A DNA stretch of 46,091 bases from an uncultured Candidatus Melainabacteria bacterium (GCA_934747335.1 CAKVGS010000014.1:1-46091), one strand, 5' to 3'; counted from the stretch's first letter, positions 25,592 to 33,931 are shown. The notes: generated by a model not told the origin, from the letters alone. Program-made: numbers and translations.

Positions 25592-25604
25592 GCTTTTACC
25601 CTTA

Positions 25605-27020
25605 CTAATAACGAGTTTGTTTCATTTTTTCGAATTGTTCTTTGTAATCATTTTTTATCAATTCTGCTTCTTTTGAAAAACTATATTGTAAAATTTTCTC
25701 TGCCAATTCAGAAGTTTTTCTTACAAACCGAGCGGGATTGCCTGCCCAAACTTCTCCTTCAGGGATATTTTTGGTTACAACGCTACAAGCACCGACAACA
25801 GAATTATCACCTATTGTCACTCCGGGCATTATTGTAGAATTGCAACCAATAAAACAATTATTACCAATTTTAATTTTTTTCCACACAAGCAAATCTTTAT
25901 GTAGCTTAGAATCTATGTATTTAAGACAAGTTTTTCGGCTTCCATCATGGGTCAAAAATGTACAACCAAATGAAATTGTACAATCATCACCAATTTCTAT
26001 TAAAAAAGGTTCGCTTCCAAAATCCGGATATGACCATTTATGAGGATGAATAATAAATTCTGTATTATTCCCACACTTTACTCCTAAAGAACGAACATAA
26101 TCTATAGAAAATACTTTTTGAATATTTTTTTTATTCTTAACATAGCTAAACAATTTTAATCCAAGAAACCTGATAGTTCTTTTATCACCTTTTTTTTCTT
26201 TAGAAAAAATTTTAAATAAATTTTTTCTAAAGAAATAATCCTTGTGCGTAAAAAGACCATATGAAATTGCGCATTTGTAATTTGCATTTTCCCAAAAAGG
26301 AATTATATCAGCTTCTAATGAAATATTTTTTACTGATGTCTTTTTTTCTTTAGCATATGCAGACATATCTAAATTTTTATTGTAATAATCATTATTTAAT
26401 AAATTATAATAAAATGAAGTTTTATATAAACAAGGATTGTTAGTATAATTTGAATTTTTTGAATCAAATACATAAAAAGGAATTTTATTAATTGTTATCT
26501 TTTTGCATTCATTTGGGAACTTTTTATCAAGGTCATCAATGACATGAATTGCTGATATAAGTGCAATTCTAGGTATACTAGCTAATGTTCCATCATAAAC
26601 CTGTTTTACAACTAATGGCTCTCCTGGTTTTTTAGCACTCCTTAAACGAAGTACATTAATCTCATTATTTTTTAATAATTTTATACCACAATCTAATAAT
26701 TTATAAGTTTTATTTTGATTTTCTATAAGACTCCAATCATTTTCTAAAAATAAAAAATATTCATTTTTTGCCTTTTTTAAAAGTTCTAATATTCCTTTTT
26801 GTATACCTATATTTTTTGTATTGCCAATATAATTTAATTTATATTTTTTTGCTATTTTTATATCTTTTTCTGTGATTTCATTAAAGAAAATAGTAATATC
26901 ATCAGATAAATCAAAAAGTCCATTTTTTTTATATGATTTTAAAGTTTGTTCTAAAATATTTTCTCTACCCCAAGAAAGTATTCCTATAGATAATTTTGTT
27001 TTTATACCAAAGTTTTCCAT
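25605..27020 (-). CDS. Fused glycosyltransferase - left-handed beta-helix acyltransferase
   Basis: The 471-aa protein joins two activities. Residues 1-260 look like a GT-A fold enzyme (SIGILSWGRENILEQTLKSYKK, YFLFLENDWSLIENQ). Residues ~300-470 form a hexapeptide-repeat acyltransferase: FLIEIGDDCTISFGCTFLTHDG, WKKIKIGNNCFIGCNSTIMPG, TIGDNSVVGACSVVTKNIPEGEVWAGNPARFVRK. It probably adds a sugar and an acetyl group to the same glycan. The ATG overlaps the stop of the upstream RgpF-like gene (TAATG). The acyltransferase half could be the only active one; the GT half is less certain. Confidence 0.8.
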   Translation of the reverse strand: MENFGIKTKLSIGILSWGRENILEQTLKSYKKNGLFDLSDDITIFFNEITEKDIKIAKKYKLNYIGNTKNIGIQKGILELLKKAKNEYFLFLENDWSLIENQNKTYKLLDCGIKLLKNNEINVLRLRSAKKPGEPLVVKQVYDGTLASIPRIALISAIHVIDDLDKKFPNECKKITINKIPFYVFDSKNSNYTNNPCLYKTSFYYNLLNNDYYNKNLDMSAYAKEKKTSVKNISLEADIIPFWENANYKCAISYGLFTHKDYFFRKNLFKIFSKEKKGDKRTIRFLGLKLFSYVKNKKNIQKVFSIDYVRSLGVKCGNNTEFIIHPHKWSYPDFGSEPFLIEIGDDCTISFGCTFLTHDGSRKTCLKYIDSKLHKDLLVWKKIKIGNNCFIGCNSTIMPGVTIGDNSVVGACSVVTKNIPEGEVWAGNPARFVRKTSELAEKILQYSFSKEAELIKNDYKEQFEKMKQTRY

Positions 27021-29047
27021 TAAAATTTCCCCTTTTTATGATCAAAGACATAGAAATTGTCTATATCAATTCTTGAATTTTGAATTAAAATATTTGCAAT
27101 ATCAAAACCAAATTTCCAAAGCAAATATGAAAATGATAATTGATCTCTTTTGGAATAATTCAAAACCATATCTAACCAATTTTCATCAAGTTTTTTAACT
27201 ACTTCTGAGTTATGTTTTCTATACAAAACATTAGTTTCAGGCATACCGAAATTCTGTGGCATATTATCTTTTTTAATAAGTTCTAATTCTCTATTAATTA
27301 AATTTAAATCATCCAATTTTGCATTTATTACATCTTGGTATTCTTGATAAATACAAGTATTTTTAAAATGTTCTGTCACTACAATTTCTTGTTTTTTCTT
27401 TACTATTTCATCGAACAAATGTGAAGATAAAATATTTATATTCGCATCAATCCATATACTGTTTTCATATTGCGGAAATAATACATGTGGAGATAATTTG
27501 TGCTTTCTGGAATTTCTTGTATTATCAAGATTCTTGAAAAACAACGGTCTTATTTCCCAAATCCCTATTTGACCTAAATTGATATGTTCTTGATTATCGG
27601 TAAAACACACATAATCCCAGTTCTTATCAATATATTTATATATCTCGATTTCTCTCAAATCGTCATAATCATTTGTTATACAAGTATAAACAACACCCCG
27701 TGCTTGTCTTGTAGGTTTATATTCCAAATATTCTTTTATTCTTTCGGCATCATTTTCTTCTTTATAATTATTTTTGTTATCAGGAAGAAAAACAATATTT
27801 TTATCCATATATGCAATAATAGGATTTACGCCATGTGTAAGATGACCACAATGTTTAACATTAATATATTTAGATGGAGATTCTCCTTTATACCAACCCT
27901 TTTCATACCAATAATCAAGAGCTTTTTTATCTGAAAAGTTATGATGATATTCTTTTTTATACCAAGCAGAATTCCAAAATTTTGAATTCAAAATCATTGC
28001 TTTTTCGTGTTTTATTTTATTAAAATCTTTAAGGAATCTTTTGCGTAGCTTTATTTTTGTACCAAAAATTGTGACAATTTTATGTTTTTTATCGTCTGAA
28101 TTAACAACAGAAAAAATTTTGTGCAAATCTTCATTTTTTAGCGCCAATTTAATACCCAAAAAACAAAATACAGTATGAAAGTTACCATCGTCTTGATACA
28201 CAGAGAAAATTCGTTGCAACAAGCTTAATCGTTTAGCATACGGATTAGTTTTCAAATCTTTTTGTATAAGTTGTATGTCATAGTTTATGTATTTACTAAG
28301 CATTTTTAATAAATTATTGCGTCTATTTCCTTTTTTCATTTGTCTTATAACGCTTGTTTTTATTAATGGACACTTGTCATGAAAGTTGAGTTTTTTATAA
28401 TGAAACCAAAATGCACATTCTCGGTTCAAAGAAGATTCACAATAAACACTTTCTTTAAAACCATTCTGTCTTAACAGTTTACTCAAGCCTATTTCGTAAT
28501 TAATAATTATCAGGAATTTATCTTTTTCTTGTTTCACTCCATTTATAAATTCAGCAAAAACATCCGAATTAAACACTTGAGGTTTGAATGTCACAAAGAA
28601 GCTTTGCACATGAGGAGTATTGTCTTCATAAAGAGGGTTGCGTTTTGTTTTTGTTATCCCAACAGGATTATATGTCAAACCCCAATAATCACATTCCCTC
28701 GCACTCATTGCGTCAAATACATTCTCAAACGGATATATAGGACCATAGCAACTGTCATTGCAAAACACAAGTTCTTCACAGTTTTCCAATAAGTTATTTG
28801 CTTTAGCATACAAAAAACCTCTTTTATAAGAACCAAAATCATATTCGCCATGTTTTCCAACAATGGAATGAGTCACATAATCCTTGATTTTATTCAGTTC
28901 TTCAAGTTTCACATCCGAATCGGAAACAAAAATTATGTTATCAACAACTTTTTTTAATTCTTGTACGTAAAATACAACGTAATCTTGAATCAAGTTATCT
29001 CTGTCATAATGTGCAAAAACTGCAACCCTATTAGTTTTATCAACCAT
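27020..29047 (-). CDS. RgpF-like / DUF616 fused glycan-synthesis protein
   Basis: The N-terminal ~300 residues match rhamnan-synthesis F-like proteins (RVAVFAHYDRDNLIQDYVVFYVQELKKVVDNIIFVSD, then HGEYDFGSYKRGF and FCNDSCYGPIYPF). A short middle domain has DYWYEKGWYKGESPSKYI. The last ~230 residues match DUF616, a GT-like family: VVYTCITNDYDDLREI, WDYVCFTDN, SIWIDANINI and QRDQLSFSYLLWKFG-like KRDQLSFSYLLWK. Such fusions occur in O-antigen or capsule loci. It starts 32 bases after the degenerate recombinase gene stop and is the first large gene after the invertible segment. Confidence 0.82.
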   Translation of the reverse strand: MVDKTNRVAVFAHYDRDNLIQDYVVFYVQELKKVVDNIIFVSDSDVKLEELNKIKDYVTHSIVGKHGEYDFGSYKRGFLYAKANNLLENCEELVFCNDSCYGPIYPFENVFDAMSARECDYWGLTYNPVGITKTKRNPLYEDNTPHVQSFFVTFKPQVFNSDVFAEFINGVKQEKDKFLIIINYEIGLSKLLRQNGFKESVYCESSLNRECAFWFHYKKLNFHDKCPLIKTSVIRQMKKGNRRNNLLKMLSKYINYDIQLIQKDLKTNPYAKRLSLLQRIFSVYQDDGNFHTVFCFLGIKLALKNEDLHKIFSVVNSDDKKHKIVTIFGTKIKLRKRFLKDFNKIKHEKAMILNSKFWNSAWYKKEYHHNFSDKKALDYWYEKGWYKGESPSKYINVKHCGHLTHGVNPIIAYMDKNIVFLPDNKNNYKEENDAERIKEYLEYKPTRQARGVVYTCITNDYDDLREIEIYKYIDKNWDYVCFTDNQEHINLGQIGIWEIRPLFFKNLDNTRNSRKHKLSPHVLFPQYENSIWIDANINILSSHLFDEIVKKKQEIVVTEHFKNTCIYQEYQDVINAKLDDLNLINRELELIKKDNMPQNFGMPETNVLYRKHNSEVVKKLDENWLDMVLNYSKRDQLSFSYLLWKFGFDIANILIQNSRIDIDNFYVFDHKKGKF

Positions 29048-29079
29048 TTTAAACTTTAATACCTCACAAGTCTGGATTT

Positions 29080-29610
29080 CTACAACCCAACTCCTTCTCT
29101 AAATCTCAAGTTCATGTTTTCTTCGACTTCTATAAACCTTAATGCGTCTTCGATTCGCGATTGATTAAAAAGCCATTGAAGATATGACAAATCTTTGTAT
29201 TTTTGGTAATAATGATACGCAAAGGTTTTGCGCCAAGAAACAACAGAATATTTATCTTGCACACCAAGTTCAGAACAAATCGTTTTGAACATAAAAAACA
29301 CAGAAGTTCTATCCAACGCACCACCATATTTGTTTATAAAAAGCGGCTCTTCTTGTTTACGATTACCAACTACCTGTGCAACAATATTCCGCAACTCTTT
29401 TGACAAAGGAATTGCAACATGTTTACCGATAGATAAATATTGCTTGTTTTTTACATCTCTTATCTTTAATGTTAAAAGCTCTTTCAAATTAATACCCGTG
29501 TTTATAGAAAGCACAAACAACAAATAGCCTTTGACATTCCCTTTCGTAAGAAAAAGCCTTTTCATCTGCTCTATTACTTCCAAGTCTTTGATAGGTGAGT
29601 TTGTTGTCAC
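29080..29610 (-). CDS. Degenerate tyrosine recombinase-like protein (catalytic residues lost)
   Basis: The 176-aa protein (GTG start) has the fold of a minimal tyrosine recombinase catalytic domain and aligns along its length with the neighbour at 29891. The catalytic set is broken: the first Arg is missing (TGINLKELL where active members have TGLRxxEL), the His-x-x-Arg box reads VVSWRKTFAYH, and the nucleophile Tyr is replaced by Phe (ALRFIEVEE). It may bind the recombination sites without cutting and act as a directionality or regulatory factor. Its position, first in the polysaccharide gene run and directly after the inverted repeat, supports control of that operon. It is not a frameshifted relic; the frame is intact. 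Confidence 0.8.
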   Translation of the reverse strand: MTTNSPIKDLEVIEQMKRLFLTKGNVKGYLLFVLSINTGINLKELLTLKIRDVKNKQYLSIGKHVAIPLSKELRNIVAQVVGNRKQEEPLFINKYGGALDRTSVFFMFKTICSELGVQDKYSVVSWRKTFAYHYYQKYKDLSYLQWLFNQSRIEDALRFIEVEENMNLRFREGVGL

Positions 29611-29648
29611 AATTTGCGTTCTTTCTGCCTAAACACTCTTTTGAAATC

Positions 29649-29685
29649 AAATCTCTTAACTTTTTATATCAAATGTTAAGAGATT
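29649..29685. repeat. Inverted repeat IR-L (recombinase site), 37 bp
   Basis: Exact reverse complement of 29844-29880. It is itself built as AAATCTCTTAAC - 14 asymmetric bases (TTTTTATATCAAAT) - GTTAAGAGATTT, the 12-bp inverted arms of a tyrosine-recombinase crossover site around a central region. The central region is longer than the 6-8 bp usual for these enzymes. Confidence 0.92.
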
Positions 29686-29843
29686 TTCTAACACTGAAAA
29701 TTCTATCACAAAAGTTCTATTTTTCACACTTATGCTAATAATAATTTACAATGTAAACTTGCATTTTTTCAAAATTAGATGTAGAGATGATAAATTTTGC
29801 AAAAAACGTGCTTCTGCAACTCTCTGGAACCAACGTTTTTCAC
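29686..29843. other. Putative invertible segment (phase switch)
   Basis: 158 bases lie between the two inverted 37-bp sites, with no coding frame. In the orientation seen, the minus strand carries GTGAAA - 16 bases - TAGAAT (29700-29727), a promoter that would start at about 29692 and read leftward through IR-L into the degenerate recombinase gene and the polysaccharide genes. Inversion would turn this promoter away. Other promoter-like boxes occur on the plus strand, but none is clearly better. Confidence 0.75.
29700..29727 (-). promoter_or_regulatory. Predicted promoter inside the invertible segment
   Basis: -35 GTGAAA (4 of 6 consensus bases), 16-base spacer, -10 TAGAAT (5 of 6). It faces the polysaccharide operon in the sequenced orientation. 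The match is moderate, and mapping of the transcript start would be the real test. Confidence 0.45.
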
Positions 29844-29880
29844 AATCTCTTAACATTTGATATAAAAAGTTAAGAGATTT
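29844..29880. repeat. Inverted repeat IR-R (recombinase site), 37 bp
   Basis: Perfect reverse complement of IR-L. The arms AATCTCTTAAC and GTTAAGAGATTT flank the core in the opposite sense (ATTTGATATAAAAA), so recombination between the two sites inverts rather than excises the DNA between them. It ends 10 bases before the stop of the intact recombinase. Confidence 0.92.
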
Positions 29881-29890
29881 TTTGCATTAA

Positions 29891-30430
29891 TCATAAAATA
29901 AAATTCGCATAACTTTCTTCTATTTGATCTTGCTCGATTCCTATGTATCGCAATGTTATAAATGGTGTCGCATGATTGAACATTTTTTGAAGCATGGCTA
30001 CATCCTTAAATTTTTTATAATGATGATATCCAAAAGTTTTTCGCATAGTATGTGTTCCGATTTTCTCTTGAATTCCGGCTTTTGCGCATGCGGTTTTTAT
30101 AATATAATACGCACCAAATCTATCCATTCGATTATTGAAAATTGTTGTAAATAAGGGTTCATTTAATGCTCTGCCTTTTACAAACTCTTCCAGCATAGGC
30201 TTAAGCTTCGAGTTTATCGGAAATTTTTTACGTTTATGCGTTTTCTGTTCGACTATTTGAATATGAGTTTTATCTTTTACATCTCGAACATCAAGAGCAA
30301 CGATATCAGAAATTCTTAACCCACAATTAGTTCCAATAGTAAACAACAACAAATCTTTGAATTTTCGTTCCAAAATTTTTTCTACTTTTTTTAAATCTTT
30401 CATGCTTCTAATTGGTTCTACTGTCCCCAT
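29891..30430 (-). CDS. Compact tyrosine recombinase (intact), probable DNA invertase
   Basis: The 179-aa protein is little more than a catalytic domain, like FimB/FimE. All active residues are visible: Arg in CGLRISDIVAL, a Lys in THKRKKFPI, His and Arg in THTMRKTFGYHHY, a second His in QKMFNHATPFI and the nucleophile Tyr in LRYIGIEQ. The start ATG follows TAGGAGA. It is adjacent to IR-R, with the partner site 158 bp beyond. Phage integration is an alternative, but the short size and flanking inverted sites favour site-specific inversion of a local promoter. Confidence 0.9.
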   Translation of the reverse strand: MGTVEPIRSMKDLKKVEKILERKFKDLLLFTIGTNCGLRISDIVALDVRDVKDKTHIQIVEQKTHKRKKFPINSKLKPMLEEFVKGRALNEPLFTTIFNNRMDRFGAYYIIKTACAKAGIQEKIGTHTMRKTFGYHHYKKFKDVAMLQKMFNHATPFITLRYIGIEQDQIEESYANFIL

Positions 30431-30451
30431 ATTTTCTCCTAAATAAAACTA

Positions 30452-30482
30452 AAAAGTTGGCACACAATTTGTACCAACTTTT
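30452..30482 (-). terminator. Probable intrinsic terminator after the 78-aa gene
   Basis: AAAAGTTGG pairs with CCAACTTTT around a 13-base loop, and the minus strand continues TTTTTAGTTTT. It separates the 78-aa gene from the recombinase gene, so the recombinase has its own start signals. Confidence 0.65.
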
Positions 30483-30502
30483 ATTTATAAATATTTATCA
30501 TA

Positions 30503-30739
30503 TTATTTACGCAAAGCATTTCTTCTAAGTTGAAGAACTGCCTTCGTAAGTTCTTCAGGAGTTATTGAAAAGAATTGAGCAATCGAATTTTTTGTTAAAA
30601 GTCCTTTGGGGAATGATTTCCCTATTTGGAATTGTTTCTCCGAGCCAATATCATGATGCGTCATTTTATACATCGTTTCTTTTAAATCATCTGATAGTTT
30701 TATACCAAAAACTATATTTGACATACTATTTAATTGCAT
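30503..30739 (-). CDS. Small hypothetical protein, 78 aa
   Basis: I do not recognise a family. The start is the ATG at 30739 with AAGGAC upstream, overlapping the end of the HNH-like gene; an alternative start is five codons later. The protein has an N-terminal beta-like stretch (MSNIVFGIKLSDDLKETMYKM) and a basic, helical C-terminus (TPEELTKAVLQLRRNALRK). It could be a small DNA-binding accessory protein. Its gap of 3 bases to the upstream gene implies co-transcription. Confidence 0.6.
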   Translation of the reverse strand: MQLNSMSNIVFGIKLSDDLKETMYKMTHHDIGSEKQFQIGKSFPKGLLTKNSIAQFFSITPEELTKAVLQLRRNALRK

Positions 30740-30742
30740 TTT

Positions 30743-32134
30743 TTAGTCCTTCATTTTGCTCAAATCAAGAATTAAAGGTTTGTTCATTGGAGATAGTTTA
30801 AACATTCTTTTTGCAAAATTTATAATGTACCATTTTGTTAAACCAACTTCTTTAAAAGTACCGTTATTGTACAATTCAATTAAACGATTGACCTGTTTTT
30901 GGCAATTTTTATATGTTTCAGGATGACGCAACAATTGTTGTTGCATGCTAATATTACCACGTTCACTGTTATAATAAGCGGTACTTATACCATAGTTTTC
31001 GAGAGAATCCTTTCCCTTTTTGACAAAAGGAACTAAGTGTTCTATGCTGCCCGTTGAACCTTCTAACAAATTATATCCTATTTTTTCTGAAGAAGAATTT
31101 GCAGCCTTTACTATAAACGCAGAAACATTATGTCTCGATTTTGGAAGTTTTGCAGCCAAATAAACCATACTCTTCGCTAATTGCTTATTTTCCAATGTTC
31201 CTACAATTTTTTGCAATTCATAAATAAAAGATTTTCTGTTAAAAGTTATGACTTGAGGTATACCAAAGATTTTACAGCGAGTTTGCGCAACCAAATCATT
31301 TAGTTCGTTATTATTTTTTAAAGACGATGACACGATTGTAGACTCAATCTTTTTTAATATTTCACTTTGCTTTCTTGTTAAACGTTTTGCGTTTTGTATC
31401 TTTTTATTTCTTTTAGCTTTAGAATGAATCTCTTGTGCCGAAGAAGCATCGCAATCACTGTTTTCGGGAATTTGTTGCGCCAAGCGGATAATACGCTTCA
31501 ATGAATTTATTTGTGAAATATCATTTTTTACATCAGCTTCATCCGCAATTCGTTGCAATTTATAAATAAATTCATTAGTACTAAACGATTCACAAATCGG
31601 TTCTCGCACTAATTTTTTATTTACAATATTCATCAATTTAGCAAAATCTTTTCTTTGTTTTAACGGCATATCTTGCGCCAAAATTTCAAGTTCTGAAAAA
31701 ATTGGTTGCTGAGTTTTTCTTAATTTTGAATCATGCTGAGAAGCCAGCTCTTTCATGATTTCATCAAGCTTTTTTTCAGGATAATGTTTTGCTTTATTTT
31801 TTATTAAATTAAAAACTTCTTTTTCAATATTATGTAAACAAGATTCATAAGGGGCAAGGGTTCTAATAATATTTTTGATTGGGCCCAAAAATACGTGATT
31901 TTGAAAGAATTTTTCCACAACGCTCGGCGGTATAACAATTTTCCCTGAATACATATCAGGAATTTTATATTCCATCAATTTTCTCAAAGCTTCCGCATTG
32001 CCCGCCGAACGTCCAAAACTCACATTATCACAAGGCATAGGTTGCAATGCTGATGTTGTGTTTCGAAATGAATTCTGACGAATATTGCTAACTTGTGTTA
32101 TTGGATTTCTTGATAAAATTGATAATATTTGCAT
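30743..32134 (-). CDS. Lineage-type protein with N-terminal VSFG motif and HNH-like C-terminal region
   Basis: The 463-aa protein has a ~40-residue leader ending in DNVSFGRSAG, a motif I associate with many Gastranaerophilales proteins. Most of the protein is helical and Lys-rich. Residues ~375-405 resemble an HNH nuclease core: GSTGSIEHLVPFVKKGKDSLENYGISTA then YYNSERGN, with His, Asn and a Asn-x-x-Arg pattern, but the usual zinc cysteines are absent. The nuclease call is a resemblance only. It lies between the 78-aa gene and the XRE gene. Confidence 0.6.
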   Translation of the reverse strand: MQILSILSRNPITQVSNIRQNSFRNTTSALQPMPCDNVSFGRSAGNAEALRKLMEYKIPDMYSGKIVIPPSVVEKFFQNHVFLGPIKNIIRTLAPYESCLHNIEKEVFNLIKNKAKHYPEKKLDEIMKELASQHDSKLRKTQQPIFSELEILAQDMPLKQRKDFAKLMNIVNKKLVREPICESFSTNEFIYKLQRIADEADVKNDISQINSLKRIIRLAQQIPENSDCDASSAQEIHSKAKRNKKIQNAKRLTRKQSEILKKIESTIVSSSLKNNNELNDLVAQTRCKIFGIPQVITFNRKSFIYELQKIVGTLENKQLAKSMVYLAAKLPKSRHNVSAFIVKAANSSSEKIGYNLLEGSTGSIEHLVPFVKKGKDSLENYGISTAYYNSERGNISMQQQLLRHPETYKNCQKQVNRLIELYNNGTFKEVGLTKWYIINFAKRMFKLSPMNKPLILDLSKMKD

Positions 32135-32219
32135 TAAAATTTTTCCTGATAATAAATAATAAAACCTAAAAAAAATTTTTTTGCTAGTTTTAAAAATTTT
32201 TGTTCTTTTTTAATTGAAG

Positions 32220-32325
32220 GTTATTGGTGCAAAAAATTGCACCCTACTTTTTTTCAATAAAATACGTTCAAGATTGAACATATTATAATCAAACAAGGTA
32301 GGGTGCAATTTTTTGCACCATTAAC
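32220..32325. repeat. REPIN-like inverted repeat, copy 3
   Basis: Full-length element with both arms exact to consensus except one G/T change at the outer edge. The inner dyad is GTTCA-AGAT-TGAAC. It ends 2 bases before the stop of the XRE gene, between that gene and the HNH-like gene start. Confidence 0.92.
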
Positions 32326-32327
32326 TT

Positions 32328-32660
32328 TTAAAGTTCATTTTCTCTAACAAATTTAATCAAACGATAAATTTTTTCAAGCTGTTTCTTGTTGGTTTTAATT
32401 TCATCCAAAGCCGTATAAATATCCGCCAATAACTCTTTTGGCTCTTTAATATTTTCATACGCAAATAATTCTTCTGCAGTTACAGAAAGCGCTTCAATGA
32501 TTTTATCCAGCGTATCTGCGCTTACAAAGCTTTCTCCAACTTCAATTCTACTTAAGTTTCTTGGAGCAATATTAATCATCTCAGAAAATTGCTCTTGAGT
32601 TAATCCTCTATTCTTGCGTAATCTTTTAATTCTTTCACCAAGTAATTTCTTAATATTCAT
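32328..32660 (-). CDS. XRE-family HTH regulator, 110 aa
   Basis: Residues 6-60 are a Cro/CI helix-turn-helix (LGERIKRLRKNRGLTQEQFSEMINIAPRNLSRIEVGESFVSADTLDKIIEALSV). The remaining ~45 residues form a charged helical tail (IYTALDEIKTNKKQLEKIYRLIKFV) that may dimerise. It is transcribed away from the EF-hand gene, with 260 bases between, and could regulate it or itself. A REPIN-like element adjoins its stop. Confidence 0.88.
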   Translation of the reverse strand: MNIKKLLGERIKRLRKNRGLTQEQFSEMINIAPRNLSRIEVGESFVSADTLDKIIEALSVTAEELFAYENIKEPKELLADIYTALDEIKTNKKQLEKIYRLIKFVRENEL

Positions 32661-32797
32661 AACAACTTCTTACTATAATGTCTATTTTTTATCCAAAACC
32701 TGACGTGTAATATCATGATATATTAAGTTTTGTAAACTCTAAACGGCGCTATATATCAACGTTTTACACATTTTTCTATTTTTAACGTCTTATTTTA

Positions 32798-32835
32798 GGC
32801 AATTTTTCAAACTCAAATGACTTTATATATACATA
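32798..32835 (+). promoter_or_regulatory. Bipartite promoter shared with the gene at 44582 (copy 1)
   Basis: GGCAATTTT followed by CTTTATATATACATA, with the G and C starting 23 bases apart. An identical arrangement occurs upstream of the other 'MTN' gene (44522-44559). Similarity continues past the box (AACACGAGAT here, CGAGAT there). It lies 86 bases before the EF-hand gene start. Confidence 0.7.
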
Positions 32836-32920
32836 ACACGAGATTGCAATCAGAGTTAAACACCATAGGATATTAGAAAAGTAAAAAATAGTTAAACAGA
32901 AAAATTAAGGAGAAAGAATT

Positions 32921-33568
32921 ATGACAAACCCACAAATCAAAACACAAGCAAAATTACACATTTATGATGGAATCAGTGTTGAAACAGTAAAACAACAAGG
33001 TTCTGATGGTCAAAAAATTGCAGTTCCGTTATTTGATACTAATGGTAATGGCAAACTAGAAGGCATGGAAGCAGATAGAATGAACCGTTGTACATTTAAA
33101 TCTGAAAAAAATAAGCTTACCATTTTTGAAAACAAAGGTGAAAACAAGCAACAAGTTACTGAAATTAAATATAATAATGTAAATGATTTATATGCGATGT
33201 ACGATGAACGCGCTTTAAATAATTTAGACATGTTTTGTTTTGGTGAACACAAAAATAAAGATGGAGTAACCGGTTATAAACACTATTTTGGTTCAGTTGG
33301 CAGTTATGCAAAAAGAACAATTGATTTAATACAAGGCAAAGTAACCGTTGAAGGTGCAAAGGGCAACTTATATAGTCGTAATGTTGATTTGACAGTTAAA
33401 AATTCCGATATTAGTGAAATTGGTATATATGGTGGAAAAGTTAAACTTCAAAATGTAAAAGATGAAGGTTTACTTTACGATAGCGCAACAGAAATAAAGA
33501 CAGATGGTAAAACTGCCGTTGACGCAGATACTAATTCTAAAGTTAAAGTTAATAAAGAAACAAAATAA
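32921..33568 (+). CDS. EF-hand-containing hypothetical protein, 215 aa
   Basis: The protein has a canonical EF-hand loop, DTNGNGKLEGME (about residues 39-50), with Asp, Asn, Asn and Glu at liganding positions, so calcium binding is likely. Later segments (KVTVEGAKGNLYSRNVDLTVKNSDISEIGIYGGKVKLQN) repeat short beta strands, as in a beta-solenoid. No signal peptide is seen. AAGGAGA lies before the ATG. It shares its promoter motif and the N-terminal MTN with the gene at 44582. Function unknown. A REPIN-like element follows 21 bases after its stop. Confidence 0.75.
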   Translation: MTNPQIKTQAKLHIYDGISVETVKQQGSDGQKIAVPLFDTNGNGKLEGMEADRMNRCTFKSEKNKLTIFENKGENKQQVTEIKYNNVNDLYAMYDERALNNLDMFCFGEHKNKDGVTGYKHYFGSVGSYAKRTIDLIQGKVTVEGAKGNLYSRNVDLTVKNSDISEIGIYGGKVKLQNVKDEGLLYDSATEIKTDGKTAVDADTNSKVKVNKETK

Positions 33569-33589
33569 AAACTTGCAACGACTTAAAAT

Positions 33590-33695
33590 TTATTGGTGCA
33601 AAGAATTGCACCCTACCATGTTTAAGTATTATATGTTCAATATTGAATGTATTTTATCAAGAAATATGTAGGGTGCAATTTTTTGCACCATTAAC
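33590..33695. repeat. REPIN-like inverted repeat, copy 4
   Basis: Full element just after the EF-hand gene and just upstream of the dead RAYT gene. Left arm has one change (GCAAAGAATTGC); right arm is exact. Inner dyad GTTCA-ATAT-TGAAT. Confidence 0.92.
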
Positions 33696-33724
33696 TTTTC
33701 TCAATTTCATGTTAATATAAACCA

Positions 33725-33929
33725 ATGAGTAATTATAGAAGATATTACAACGAATTATCTACAATAATTTTTCTAACTTTTGTAACATACAAACGCAGAA
33801 ATATATTACTCGAAAACATTAGATTGGAAATATTCTTCTTTTAAAAAATTCGTTAATCTTGGTTTTTATGATGATGATTGGTGTAATTTTAAGGATAAGA
33901 ATTTAATTTGTGGATTGGATTTGGAGTGA
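33725..33929 (+). pseudogene. REP-associated tyrosine transposase (RAYT) remnant, centre deleted
   Basis: The N-terminus MSNYRRYYNELSTIIF-LTFVTYKRRNILLENI is the start of RAYT/TnpA-REP, IS200-like Y1 transposases that move REP sequences. After about 32 codons the frame breaks. In another frame the typical C-terminus follows (DWKYSSFKKFVNLGFYDDDWC) to a TGA at 33927. The middle, carrying the HUH and Tyr catalytic residues, is deleted, so it is dead. It is bracketed by REPIN-like copies 4 and 5 at 29 and 2 bases. Confidence 0.85.
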
Positions 33930-33931
33930 AA

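Noticed and set aside
29649..29880. The two 37-bp hairpins as a pair of transcription terminators
   Set aside because: On the strand of the neighbouring genes the right hairpin has no T run after it, and the perfect mutual inversion with opposed cores is better explained by recombination sites.
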